Positions 1 to 5,600 of a stretch of DNA of 6,745 nt are shown here, in pieces; position 1 is the stretch's first letter, and each line of letters begins with the position of its first letter. The position numbers and the translations under genes are program-made. The stretch is taken from assembly GCA_028713595.1 (NCBI GenBank), contig JAQTNZ010000147.1, positions 1 through 6,745 on the forward strand, written 5' to 3'. The stretch comes from Methylovulum sp. GTDB lineage: Bacteria; Pseudomonadota; Gammaproteobacteria; Methylococcales; Methylomonadaceae. The notes below the pieces were generated by a model. That model worked only from the letters and a program-made list of their open reading frames with translations. It was not told the DNA's origin and did no database searches.

Positions 1-228
1 GTCAGGGATTACCCGATGGAAAATAGTGCCGTTGTAGAAGCCTTCCTTAACGTAGCTTAAAAAATTGGCTGATGAAATAGGGGCTTTTTCTGGGTTAAGC
101 TGAATGGTGATGTCACCTAAAGACGTTGTCAGTTTAACTTTTGATGGTGAGTCGGACATTGTTTTTTCCTGTGCAAAAGAGAGTGTGGTTGTGAGTGAAA
201 ACAGTAGGGCAAGCATCAGTGGACGCAT
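1..228 (-). CDS. Cyclophilin-type peptidyl-prolyl cis-trans isomerase, exported; C-terminus beyond the window
   Basis: Catalyses cis-trans isomerisation of Xaa-Pro bonds during protein folding. The 76 codons present read [19 protein letters not shown], a typical cleavable signal peptide with a likely cut after SFA, and then the cyclophilin start. [15 protein letters not shown] (residues 31-45) is the first beta strands, [13 protein letters not shown] (48-60) the first helix, and [13 protein letters not shown] (64-76) holds the conserved FHRVIP motif with the catalytic-site Arg72. About 110-120 residues should follow past base 1. The start at 228 is preceded by GAGG with good spacing. The signal peptide points to a periplasmic (PpiA-like) product, although the position divergent to cysS is that of cytosolic ppiB in E. 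coli. No symbol is given because the full length is not visible. Confidence 0.93.
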   Translation of the reverse strand, partial: MRPLMLALLFSLTTTLSFAQEKTMSDSPSKVKLTTSLGDITIQLNPEKAPISSANFLSYVKEGFYNGTIFHRVIPD

Positions 229-277
229 TTTTTTTCCTCAAAATTAATGGAAACGGGCAATTCTATGTGTTTTTATC

Positions 278-306
278 TTGAAAGAGAAGTACGCGCTTGG
301 TAAATT
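278..306 (+). promoter_or_regulatory. Candidate sigma70 promoter of cysS
   Basis: TTGAAA at 278-283 and TAAATT at 301-306 are separated by exactly 17 bases, matching five of six and four of six consensus positions. Transcription would begin near 313, about 45 bases before the preferred cysS start at 358. It lies in the divergent intergenic region shared with the isomerase gene. An alternative pair, TTGGTA at 297 with GTTAAA at 320, is weaker and would leave a shorter leader. The call is by eye only. Confidence 0.4.
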
Positions 307-357
307 GTACAGATTTGTTGTTAAACTTTGGCTAAACAACCTCCATCCCATGACGCT

Positions 358-1731
358 ATGTTAAAAATCTATAATACCCTGACCCGCAAAAAAGAACCGT
401 TCCAGCCGCGTGTGGCGGGCAAAGTCGGCATGTATGTCTGCGGCATGACGGTCTATGATTATTGCCATATCGGCCACGCCCGCGTTATGGTGGTGTTTGA
501 CACGGTCGCCCGTTTCTTGCGCCATAGCGGTTACGCGCTGACTTATGTGCGCAACATCACCGACATTGATGACAAAATTATCCAACGCGCCGCCCAAAAT
601 GGCGAGGCTTTCGAGCAATTGACCGAACGCTTCATTGATGCGATGCACGAGGATGAGCGGGCCTTGTCGGTGTTGCCGCCGGATATTGAGCCTAAAGCCA
701 CCCAATCTATCCCTGACATTATCGCCATGATCGAAACTTTAATCGGCAATGGCTTGGCATACATTGGCGGTAACGGCGATGTATTTTATTCAGTCAACAA
801 GTTTGCCAATTACGGGCAACTGTCCGGCAAAAACCTGGATGATTTACAGGCGGGCGAGCGGGTGGACATTGACCTTGCCAAGCAAAATCCCTTGGATTTT
901 GTGCTGTGGAAAATGGCGAAAGCGGGTGAGCCTGCTTGGCCGTCGCCGTGGGGCTTAGGCCGTCCGGGTTGGCATATTGAGTGTTCGGCCATGTCCACCT
1001 GCTGTTTGGGCAACCATTTCGACATCCACGGCGGCGGTATGGACTTGCAGTTCCCGCACCATGAGAATGAAATCGCCCAATCCGAAGGGGCGACCGGTGA
1101 AACATTCGTCAATGTTTGGATGCACAATGGCTTCGTGCGGGTCAATGAAGAAAAAATGTCCAAATCACTGGGCAATTTCTTTACCGTGCGCGAAGTCTTG
1201 AAAGCCTATAAGCCGGAAATCATCCGTTTTTTCATCTTATTGAGCCATTACCGTAGCCCGCTGAACTATTCCGATGAGCAATTGGACGAGGCGGGGGTCG
1301 CCCTGACACGGTTGTACACCGCTTTGCGCGGCTTAGCGGCCAGTGCGGCGACAATCAATAGCGAGTATGTCAGCCGTTTTGAACAGGCGATGGACGATGA
1401 TTTTAACACCCCCGTCGCCTTGTCGGTGCTGTTTGAGCTGGCGCGGGAGCTGAATATCGCCAAACAAGCCGCTGACACCGCCAAAGCCGCCGAATTGGCG
1501 GCCACCCTGCGGTTTTTGGGGGGCTTGCTCGGTATCTTACAAAACGATGCCGACAGCTTTTTACAAGGCGATGCCGATGAAGCTATCGGGCAACAAATCC
1601 AAGCGCGTATCGAAGCAAAAAAAGCCAAGAACTGGGCGCTGGCCGATAAAATCCGTGATGAACTCAAAGCCCAGGGCATTATCCTAGAAGACGTGCCGAA
1701 CGGGACGACCACTTGGCGGCGTGAAGCTTAA
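358..1731 (+). CDS. cysS: Cysteinyl-tRNA synthetase
   Basis: Class I aminoacyl-tRNA synthetase that charges tRNA-Cys with cysteine using ATP in the cytoplasm; essential for translation. The product has 457 residues, close to the usual 460 or so. The Rossmann catalytic core carries the HIGH motif at residues 37-40 (CHIGHAR) and KMSKS at 266-270. The four zinc ligands known from the E. coli enzyme, Cys28, Cys209, His234 and Glu238, fall at the same numbers here. The DALR anticodon-binding region occupies about 340-400, and the C-terminus ends with the family's typical LEDxxxGTTWRR-like sequence, with one extra Thr. ATG 358 is chosen because it gives the standard [10 protein letters not shown] beginning. 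A TTG at 328 would add ten unfamiliar residues. Neither start has a clear Shine-Dalgarno sequence. fchA follows after 56 bases and may be cotranscribed. Confidence 0.98.
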   Translation: MLKIYNTLTRKKEPFQPRVAGKVGMYVCGMTVYDYCHIGHARVMVVFDTVARFLRHSGYALTYVRNITDIDDKIIQRAAQNGEAFEQLTERFIDAMHEDERALSVLPPDIEPKATQSIPDIIAMIETLIGNGLAYIGGNGDVFYSVNKFANYGQLSGKNLDDLQAGERVDIDLAKQNPLDFVLWKMAKAGEPAWPSPWGLGRPGWHIECSAMSTCCLGNHFDIHGGGMDLQFPHHENEIAQSEGATGETFVNVWMHNGFVRVNEEKMSKSLGNFFTVREVLKAYKPEIIRFFILLSHYRSPLNYSDEQLDEAGVALTRLYTALRGLAASAATINSEYVSRFEQAMDDDFNTPVALSVLFELARELNIAKQAADTAKAAELAATLRFLGGLLGILQNDADSFLQGDADEAIGQQIQARIEAKKAKNWALADKIRDELKAQGIILEDVPNGTTTWRREA

Positions 1732-1787
1732 AGCTACACGCCTGCCTAATTACAGTCATTTTTGTGCAACTTAGCCAACCTATTCCC

Positions 1788-2417
1788 ATGACCGACATAA
1801 AAGATAAATCAATCCAACTGTTTCTTGATGAGCTGTCCAGCAAATCGCCAACTCCGGGCGGTGGCAGTGTCGCCGCCCTGATGGGCGCACAAGCGGCGGC
1901 CTTAATCAGCATGGTCTGCAATTTGACCATCGGCAAGCCGCAATACGCCGAAGTGGAACCGCTGATGCAGGCATTGCTGGGCAAAGCCGAAGCCCTACGC
2001 GCCGAACTGACCGCCATGATTAAGGCCGATGTTGACGTGTTTGACCGCCTAATGACGAGCTACAGCCAACCTAAAGACACCGATGCCGAAAAAGATGCGC
2101 GTAGTGTCGCCATACAGGCGATATTGAAAGAAGCCACCGAAGTGCCATTGGCTTGCGCCCGCACCTGTCATGAGGTGATAATCTTAAGCGAAACCGCCGC
2201 CACCCACGGCAACCTCGGCGTTATCAGCGATGCGGGCGTGGCGACAATGGCCGCCTACAGCGGCTTAAAAAGCGCGGCCTTAAACGTTTACATCAATACC
2301 GGCTGCCTGAAAGACGATGTTTATGCGGCGGCTAAAGTCGCCGAATTGGAAGCGATTTTAGCTGGCGCGGATGCGCGGGTTGAAGCGGTGTTCCAATTGG
2401 TTAAAGGCAAGCTGTAA
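1788..2417 (+). CDS. fchA: Methenyl-tetrahydrofolate cyclohydrolase (cyclodeaminase/cyclohydrolase family)
   Basis: Stand-alone member of the FTCD C-terminal (cyclodeaminase) fold, 209 residues, about the size of Fch from methylotrophs. Such proteins interconvert 5,10-methenyl-H4folate and 10-formyl-H4folate, or deaminate formimino-H4folate. Visible family signatures are FLDELSSKSPTPGGGSVAAL (residues 12-31, glycine-rich folate loop), NLTIGK (45-50), the acidic stretch around D81-D86 (ADVDVFDRL) and the GNLGVISDAG segment (141-150). The protein looks mainly alpha-helical and cytoplasmic. No formiminotransferase domain or histidine-degradation gene is beside it, which favours the cyclohydrolase over the cyclodeaminase role; this is inference. 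ATG 1788 is preferred because the family usually starts shortly before the FLDELASKSPTPGGG motif. GTG 1764 would add eight residues. No Shine-Dalgarno is visible at either, so the gene may depend on translation from cysS. Confidence 0.88.
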   Translation: MTDIKDKSIQLFLDELSSKSPTPGGGSVAALMGAQAAALISMVCNLTIGKPQYAEVEPLMQALLGKAEALRAELTAMIKADVDVFDRLMTSYSQPKDTDAEKDARSVAIQAILKEATEVPLACARTCHEVIILSETAATHGNLGVISDAGVATMAAYSGLKSAALNVYINTGCLKDDVYAAAKVAELEAILAGADARVEAVFQLVKGKL

Positions 2418-2446
2418 GGCAAGGCCGATGCGCTCATCTGCCTTAC
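2414..2446 (+). terminator. Hairpin across the fchA stop codon, possible transcript end
   Basis: GTAAGGCA (2414-2421) and TGCCTTAC (2439-2446) form a perfect 8-bp stem. A second stem inside it, GATG/CATC (2427-2430 with 2435-2438), closes a cgct loop and leaves a five-base bulge. The fchA stop codon TAA (2415-2417) lies in the left arm. No T-run follows, so it is not a classical intrinsic terminator. It may mark or protect the 3' end of the cysS-fchA transcript ahead of the tRNA promoter. Confidence 0.4.
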
Positions 2447-2500
2447 GGCTATGCTTAAGTGCCTCTAAAAGCGGCGACGTGGCAGAAAAAAACAGCTCGC

Positions 2501-2552
2501 TAATAAAATAATTTAAAAAAAGCTTGACGGTCTCATAAAATGAGACTATCAT
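2501..2552 (+). promoter_or_regulatory. Promoter of the tRNA cluster with UP-like element
   Basis: TTGACG (2524-2529) and TATCAT (2547-2552) are spaced by exactly 17 bases, each matching five of six sigma70 consensus positions. The bases just upstream, 2501-2521, are almost purely A/T with A-tracts, as in the UP elements of stable-RNA promoters. Transcription would start near 2559, giving a leader of about 50 bases before tRNA-Pro. The spacer 2530-2546 is a perfect inverted repeat, GTCTCA-TAAAA-TGAGAC, so a binding protein could sit between the two hexamers. Confidence 0.75.
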
Positions 2553-2608
2553 AGTCAGCTCTTCAAGTGTGGTTATAAAAAGCTTTGCAAGCCATTAAAG
2601 AAGGTCGT

Positions 2609-2685
2609 CGGGGTGTAGCGCAGTCTGGTAGCGCGTCTGCTTTGGGAGCAGAATGTCGGGGGTTCGAGTCCCTCCACCCCGACCA
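2609..2685 (+). tRNA. tRNA-Pro (anticodon TGG)
   Basis: 77 bases fold as a cloverleaf. The acceptor stem is CGGGGTG (2609-2615) paired with CACCCCG (2675-2681), with discriminator A2682 and an encoded CCA at 2683-2685. The anticodon stem TCTGC/GCAGA encloses the loop TTTGGGA with anticodon TGG at 2643-2645, which reads CCA and wobbling proline codons. The T-loop GTTCGAGTC is present. It is the first gene of a three-tRNA cluster. Confidence 0.98.
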
Positions 2686-2690
2686 TTTTT

Positions 2691-2767
2691 GCGCTTGTAG
2701 CTCAACCGGATAGAGCACCAGCCTTCTAAGCTGGGGGTCGCAGGTTCGAGTCCTGCCAAGCGCGCCA
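2691..2767 (+). tRNA. tRNA-Arg (anticodon TCT)
   Basis: 77 bases. The acceptor stem GCGCTTG (2691-2697) pairs with CAAGCGC (2757-2763), the discriminator is G2764, and CCA is encoded at 2765-2767. The anticodon stem CCAGC/GCTGG holds the loop CTTCTAA with anticodon TCT at 2725-2727, which reads AGA/AGG arginine codons. T-arm CAGGTTCGAGTCCTG is intact. Only five bases separate it from tRNA-Pro, so the two are surely processed from one precursor. Confidence 0.98.
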
Positions 2768-2799
2768 TTTGTTGTTTCTCCATAGTCACCCACATTTAT

Positions 2800-2876
2800 G
2801 GTGAGCGTAGCTCAGTTGGTAGAGTGCAGGATTGTGATTCCTGTTGTCGCGGGTTCGAGCCCCGTCGTTCACCCCA
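2800..2876 (+). tRNA. tRNA-His (anticodon GTG)
   Basis: The acceptor stem GTGAGCG (2801-2807) pairs with CGTTCAC (2866-2872), with one G-T pair. G2800 is the histidine-specific extra G at position -1, opposite discriminator C2873, and CCA is encoded at 2874-2876. The anticodon stem CAGGA/TCCTG carries the loop TTGTGAT with anticodon GTG at 2834-2836. The gene begins 33 bases after tRNA-Arg and appears to be the last member of the cluster. Confidence 0.98.
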
Positions 2877-2883
2877 ATATATT

Positions 2884-2919
2884 CAATACCTTATCGTTAC
2901 ACAATACCTTATCGTTACA
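2884..2919. repeat. Two perfect 18-bp tandem repeats after tRNA-His
   Basis: CAATACCTTATCGTTACA occurs at 2884-2901 and again at 2902-2919 without a mismatch. A third copy starts at 2920 (CAATCCCTCAT) but diverges after four bases. The array begins eight bases past the tRNA-His CCA end. Its role is unknown. It could be slippage duplication or a trace of an integration event at the tRNA 3' end. No further copy was seen in the window. Confidence 0.85.
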
Positions 2920-2929
2920 CAATCCCTCA

Positions 2930-3110
2930 TAGTATCTCACTGGTAGCAACTGATTGCTTCTGGTCGGTTTTACGAACCCAATTTTCACGTCATAAATTGC
3001 CAGCATTTCTGGGCTTCTGTGTCACCGTTGTTTTCAGCTTATCCCCACCCTTTAGTATTTGCTAATACGCTTTTTTTCAGGGCATAGAGCGTAAATCTTC
3101 AAACTCTATC
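2930..3110. other. Stretch without recognisable gene between the tRNAs and the toxin remnant
   Basis: I find no convincing coding frame here on either strand. The one long frame crossing it (plus strand, to 3065) starts inside tRNA-His and reads through the tandem repeats, so it is not a gene. A minus-strand run ending at 3077 reads GKKADRIEFEDLRSMP and resembles coding sequence, but it has no start and matches no family I know. It may be debris from the event that truncated the toxin gene. A loose nested inverted repeat, GGGCA (3080-3084)/TGCCC (3124-3128) with TAGAG/CTCTA inside, is too imperfect to call a terminator. Confidence 0.5.
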
Positions 3111-3236
3111 CTATCTGCTTTTTTGCCCGTTCATGCGCCTAGTTTTCGTTTCGTAGCTATTACGGGCTTGTCTTTGAACGTCAATTGGCAACGCATAAAA
3201 ATAGTGCCAAAATTTGGTGGAAGAAAAATGCTTCAA
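3111..3236 (-). pseudogene. Truncated toxin gene of a type II toxin-antitoxin pair
   Basis: Starting at TTG 3236-3234, the minus strand reads MKHFSSTKFWHYFYALPIDV and then QRQARNSYE. This resembles the start of a RelE/ParE-like toxin family usually of the form MKHF..FW..Y.ALP..VQ..A...Y.LLK..P.HPSLHFK. After about 29 codons the likeness ends (TKTRRMNG...) and a stop follows at 3113-3111. The open frame has 41 codons against roughly 85-90 in the family, and the conserved HPSLHFK and C-terminal WFWIG-like parts were not found in any minus-strand frame down to 2930. The TTG overlaps the antitoxin stop (TTGA, 3236-3233), the usual coupled arrangement of such pairs. The family assignment is from memory of its conserved pattern. 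Confidence 0.6.
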
Positions 3237-3433
3237 AGCTCAATGCTCTGGCCGTTATGATATTCAGCAAGCGCTTCTGCCGCCAAATTATCCAGTTTTC
3301 CTGCATGGGCATCTTGCTCAATCTGTTTATCCCAAAGGGACTCGTCAAATTGGGCAAACCAATCGCGCAACCTAATTAAATCAGGTTCGGGCAATTGTTG
3401 AATCGCTTCTTCAATAGCTTGAACAGACAGCAT
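3233..3433 (-). CDS. Small antitoxin-like protein of a type II toxin-antitoxin pair
   Basis: 66 residues, mostly acidic and helical: LSVQAIEEAIQQLPEPDLIR is followed by LRDWFAQFDESLWDKQIEQD and KLDNLAAEALAEYHNG. The arrangement QLP..L..(F/L)R.WFA.FD...WD.Q.E.D...GKLD.LA.EA...(H/Y)..G is one I know from short antitoxins paired with a RelE/ParE-type toxin. In this family the antitoxin gene comes first and overlaps the toxin gene, as seen here. ATG 3433 is chosen over ATG 3454 because GGAG sits five bases before it and the family starts at about this point. Its toxin partner is broken, so it may be an orphan left after toxin loss. It could still act as an antitoxin against related toxins elsewhere; that is inference. 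Confidence 0.75.
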   Translation of the reverse strand: MLSVQAIEEAIQQLPEPDLIRLRDWFAQFDESLWDKQIEQDAHAGKLDNLAAEALAEYHNGQSIEL

Positions 3434-3444
3434 AAATACTCCAA

Positions 3445-3472
3445 AATGGGTCATTTAACCATTCACATGACC
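3445..3472 (-). promoter_or_regulatory. Candidate operator upstream of the antitoxin gene
   Basis: Two overlapping inverted repeats lie 12 to 39 bases upstream of the antitoxin start. AATGG (3445-3449) faces CCATT (3459-3463), and GGTCAT (3449-3454) faces ATGACC (3467-3472). Toxin-antitoxin pairs are commonly autorepressed through palindromes at this position. No convincing -35/-10 pair could be fixed beside it, although TAATAC on the minus strand at 3473-3478 is a possible -10. Confidence 0.3.
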
Positions 3473-3618
3473 GTATTAGTCTGGTGGTTACGGGTTTAAA
3501 CACAAGCCCCGTTTTTGGGGAATATACCCAAAAATTCTTGTGCCAACAACTTTTGTCTAAAAATAATCCTCACAACTGCCACCTAATCCAGAATCCTTAA
3601 TTTCCCCCAGAGGTTTTT

Positions 3619-4524
3619 TTACTTCCCTTTGTCGGCACTCAACAACTTATCCAACAATCCCCGTGCCTTATTCTGGATGATCCGCGTGTTCTCAGGCCCC
3701 ATGCGTAGCATTTGCTTGTGTACCGGATTCATGGCTTCCAGTTGCGGGTCGGCAAATTGGTAGTGTAGCAAGTGTTTTATGACGGGTATCGGGCCTTCGA
3801 TAATCGGGGCGGCGAGGATTTCGGTGGCGGCTTTGCTGAACAGAGTTTCTAGGGTGTAGTCGTCAGGGTAGCTAAATTCGCTGAACACTTGTTGGAACAG
3901 GGGCTTGAATATCTGGTACACGCCCAATATGGCATTGGCATCCAGATGGTCAATGGCTAAGGCTAGGGCGTTATAGCGTTGTTGGCTTTCTGGGGCGATA
4001 AAAAGGCCGTCATGTTCTGTTTTAACGGTGAACGCTTGGGATAGTTTGAGAAATTCTAGGTGTTTGCTGATGCGTTGGCCTTGAGCCAGATCGTTGGTTA
4101 GCACCACAAATTTTCTGATGAGGCCGTCACTGGCCAACCAAGGCGCGAGTTCGGGCGCGGCGGTGGCGGTGGCTTTGCGAAATTCGTTATCGCTGCTGTC
4201 CAGTTCGGGCAAGATAATGGGGGCGGGAGGCGTTACCAGTGGCTCTAAGCTGTCTGGCGCGGTCTCAGGCGGCTTGATTTCGGTGGTGGTTAGTGTGGGT
4301 TCGGGGCTGGTTAGCTTGGGCAGTGGTGGGAGTAGGGCGGTTTCGGGTGTCAGCAGGGCGGTGGGGTTGAAAGGTTCCAGCAAGTGGTCGATGAAAGGTC
4401 TGGCAAAATAACCCGCCCCTGCCGTGCTGACCATTAAGATGACGGCTGCCCAAAAGGGTATGCCGTTGCCGTTTTTAGATTTTAACCGGGAATACCGCCC
4501 GGAATCCCGATCATATCGTCCCAT
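3619..4524 (-). CDS. DUF3014 family protein, single-pass membrane anchored
   Basis: 301 residues of unknown function. The N-terminus is short and basic (MGRYDRDSGRYSRLKSKNGN). One membrane helix follows at about residues 23-41 (PFWAAVILMVSTAGAGYFA), then a Pro/Thr-rich linker at about 52-105, and a folded domain from ILPELDSSD (104-112) to about 290. That domain has the DUF3014 pattern as I know it: LPELD.SD, W(L)....LIRKFVVLTNDLAQG (129-149), Y..L...ID.LDA..ILGVY....PLFQQ.F.E..YP (184-220), and a C-terminal helical part with HYQFADPQLEAM. The bulk is probably periplasmic with an inward N-terminus (inference). GAGG seven bases before ATG 4524 supports the start. It lies 17 bases downstream of the cvfB-like gene on the same strand, so the two are likely cotranscribed. 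Confidence 0.85.
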   Translation of the reverse strand: MGRYDRDSGRYSRLKSKNGNGIPFWAAVILMVSTAGAGYFARPFIDHLLEPFNPTALLTPETALLPPLPKLTSPEPTLTTTEIKPPETAPDSLEPLVTPPAPIILPELDSSDNEFRKATATAAPELAPWLASDGLIRKFVVLTNDLAQGQRISKHLEFLKLSQAFTVKTEHDGLFIAPESQQRYNALALAIDHLDANAILGVYQIFKPLFQQVFSEFSYPDDYTLETLFSKAATEILAAPIIEGPIPVIKHLLHYQFADPQLEAMNPVHKQMLRMGPENTRIIQNKARGLLDKLLSADKGK

Positions 4525-4541
4525 AGCTAACCTCAGATAAT

Positions 4542-5369
4542 TTAGCGCGCCAATTTAATGGCGGTCTTTTCCAAAATGATTTTGTGGTCTTTGTATAACG
4601 CACCAATAGCTTGCTTAAATACTTTTTTGCTTACGCCAAACGCGGCATAAATAGCTTCCGGTGGACTTTTATCACTGAGCTGAAGTTCACCGCCGTTAGC
4701 CTGTAATTTGGCCAAAATGGTGTCGGTCAGCGAGCCGACTAGTTTATAACCGGGTGGGTACAGGGTTAGGTCTATTTTTAAGTCTTCGCGGATTTGTTTG
4801 ATGTAGCCTTCCAGTTGTTGGCCGATTTGGACGGTCTGGAACAGCTCGTTATGGTAAAGCATACCCCAGTGGCTGTTATTGATGATGGCTTTAACGCCTA
4901 AATCGGTGCTTTCGGCAATAATTAAATGGACTTTTTCGCCGACTTTGAAATAAACCGAGGTTTCGCTAAGGAAGCGGTTGATTTTGGTGGTCGCCAAGAC
5001 GCGGCTTTTGTCATCGAGAAACAGTTTGACCAAATACGATTTTCCGACTTCCATGTCCAGATGTTGTTCGCTGAACGGAACCAGCAAATCTTTCGCCAAC
5101 CCCCAATCTAAAAACGCCCCGACATAATTGACCGAAACGACGGGCAAAAAGGCAATATCATCGGCTTGTGCCGCTGGTATGCGCGTGGTGGCGGCCAGAT
5201 GCCCTTCGGTATCGACATAGACAAATACATCTAAGGGTTCATCGGCTTGATGGTTGGCGGGTAGCCGGTCAATAAGCAATACTTTGTTGGAGGTTTCGCT
5301 GCCTAGATAAATGTCGGCGCCTTGTTGTTTGACAATTTTCAGGCTGTTGATTTTGCCGATCTGGAGCAT
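4542..5369 (-). CDS. cvfB: S1-like domain RNA-binding protein, CvfB/YitL family
   Basis: 275 residues. The family binds RNA through tandem S1-like OB folds and ends in a winged-helix domain. Here the first S1-like unit covers about residues 1-62 (MLQIGKINSLKIVKQQ). The second spans about 67-132 with FLPVVSVNYVGAFLDWGLAK and DLLVPFSEQ. The third spans about 140-202 with GVKAIINNSHWGMLYHNELF and GQQLEGYIKQIREDLKIDL. The winged helix covers about 210-275 (AIYAAFGVSKKVFKQAIGAL). The protein is cytoplasmic. Its role is poorly defined; CvfB was named as a virulence regulator in Staphylococcus. ATG 5369 is used because the frame upstream, open to 5576, runs through a palindromic repeat and has no family likeness. 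No strong Shine-Dalgarno is visible. Confidence 0.92.
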   Translation of the reverse strand: MLQIGKINSLKIVKQQGADIYLGSETSNKVLLIDRLPANHQADEPLDVFVYVDTEGHLAATTRIPAAQADDIAFLPVVSVNYVGAFLDWGLAKDLLVPFSEQHLDMEVGKSYLVKLFLDDKSRVLATTKINRFLSETSVYFKVGEKVHLIIAESTDLGVKAIINNSHWGMLYHNELFQTVQIGQQLEGYIKQIREDLKIDLTLYPPGYKLVGSLTDTILAKLQANGGELQLSDKSPPEAIYAAFGVSKKVFKQAIGALYKDHKIILEKTAIKLAR

Positions 5370-5403
5370 AGGGGGATTCTCGGAAAAGGTGGGGATAATG
5401 GCT

Positions 5404-5409
5404 ATTATA
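5404..5409 (-). promoter_or_regulatory. Candidate -10 box for the cvfB-DUF3014 operon
   Basis: A perfect TATAAT reads on the minus strand at 5409-5404. It would start transcription near 5397, about 28 bases before the cvfB start. No good -35 hexamer lies 16-18 bases upstream, where the sequence is G/C-rich, so the promoter is either weak or activator-dependent, or the match is by chance. Confidence 0.4.
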
Positions 5410-5471
5410 GCGCAGGTGCAGGGGCGGCGCGTATGAATGTCCGGGGCGGTGCTAGGCAATGGCTTTGAAGA

Positions 5472-5483
5472 TATAGGCCTATA
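5472..5483. other. Perfect 12-bp palindrome
   Basis: TATAGGCCTATA is fully self-complementary with no spacer. It lies between the cvfB start and the REP-like element, about 100 bases upstream of cvfB. It may be a protein-binding site or chance. Confidence 0.3.
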
Positions 5484-5500
5484 CAAAACCCATTTTCTAA

Positions 5501-5587
5501 CTGTAAAGACGTTGCATGGCAACGTCTTAGAGGCGATGATTTGTCTTATCGCTAGGTGACAGACGTTGCGGTGCAACGTCTCTACAG
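5501..5587. repeat. 87-bp double-hairpin REP/MITE-like element
   Basis: The ends are 15-bp inverted repeats with one mismatch: CTGTAAAGACGTTGC (5501-5515) against CTGTAGAGACGTTGC on the minus strand (5587-5573). Each half also folds on itself: AAGACGTTGC-ATG-GCAACGTCTT (5506-5528) and AGACGTTGC-GGT-GCAACGTCT (5561-5581). Between them GCGAT (5533-5537) pairs with ATCGC (5548-5552). The whole therefore forms either two hairpins or one long stem, as in paired REP sequences (BIMEs) or small non-autonomous elements. It begins 13 bases past the TetR stop codon, a typical REP position, and could protect or end that transcript. No transposase and no obvious target duplication are present. Confidence 0.8.
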
Positions 5588-5600
5588 GACAGTGGATGGT

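Noticed and set aside
2563..2795. Minus-strand open frames over tRNA-Pro and tRNA-Arg (reading GRTRTCDPQLRR and similar)
   Set aside because: These are antisense translations of tRNA genes, a familiar false protein call.
2609..2876. Repeated GGTTCGAG segments that might suggest a repeat array
   Set aside because: They are the conserved T-arms of the three tRNA genes, not a CRISPR or other array.
2844..3065. Plus-strand open frame of 73 codons
   Set aside because: It starts inside tRNA-His and its repeated YRYTIP residues are just the 18-bp tandem repeats translated; there is no ribosome site.
3185..3379. Plus-strand open frame of 64 codons
   Set aside because: It is antisense to the antitoxin and toxin remnant, which have a ribosome site and family likeness on the other strand.
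3507..3520. Small hairpin CCCC-GTTTTT-GGGG
   Set aside because: Only four base pairs and no T-run on either side, so too weak to call a terminator.
4094..4411. Plus-strand frame rich in Ser, Gly and Val
   Set aside because: Low-complexity antisense shadow of the Pro/Thr-rich linker of the DUF3014 protein.
5370..5576. A 69-residue N-terminal extension of the CvfB-like protein, in frame from 5576
   Set aside because: It reads through the REP-like element and the candidate -10 box, has a Cys/Arg/Pro-rich composition with no family likeness, and the family starts at MLQIGKI.
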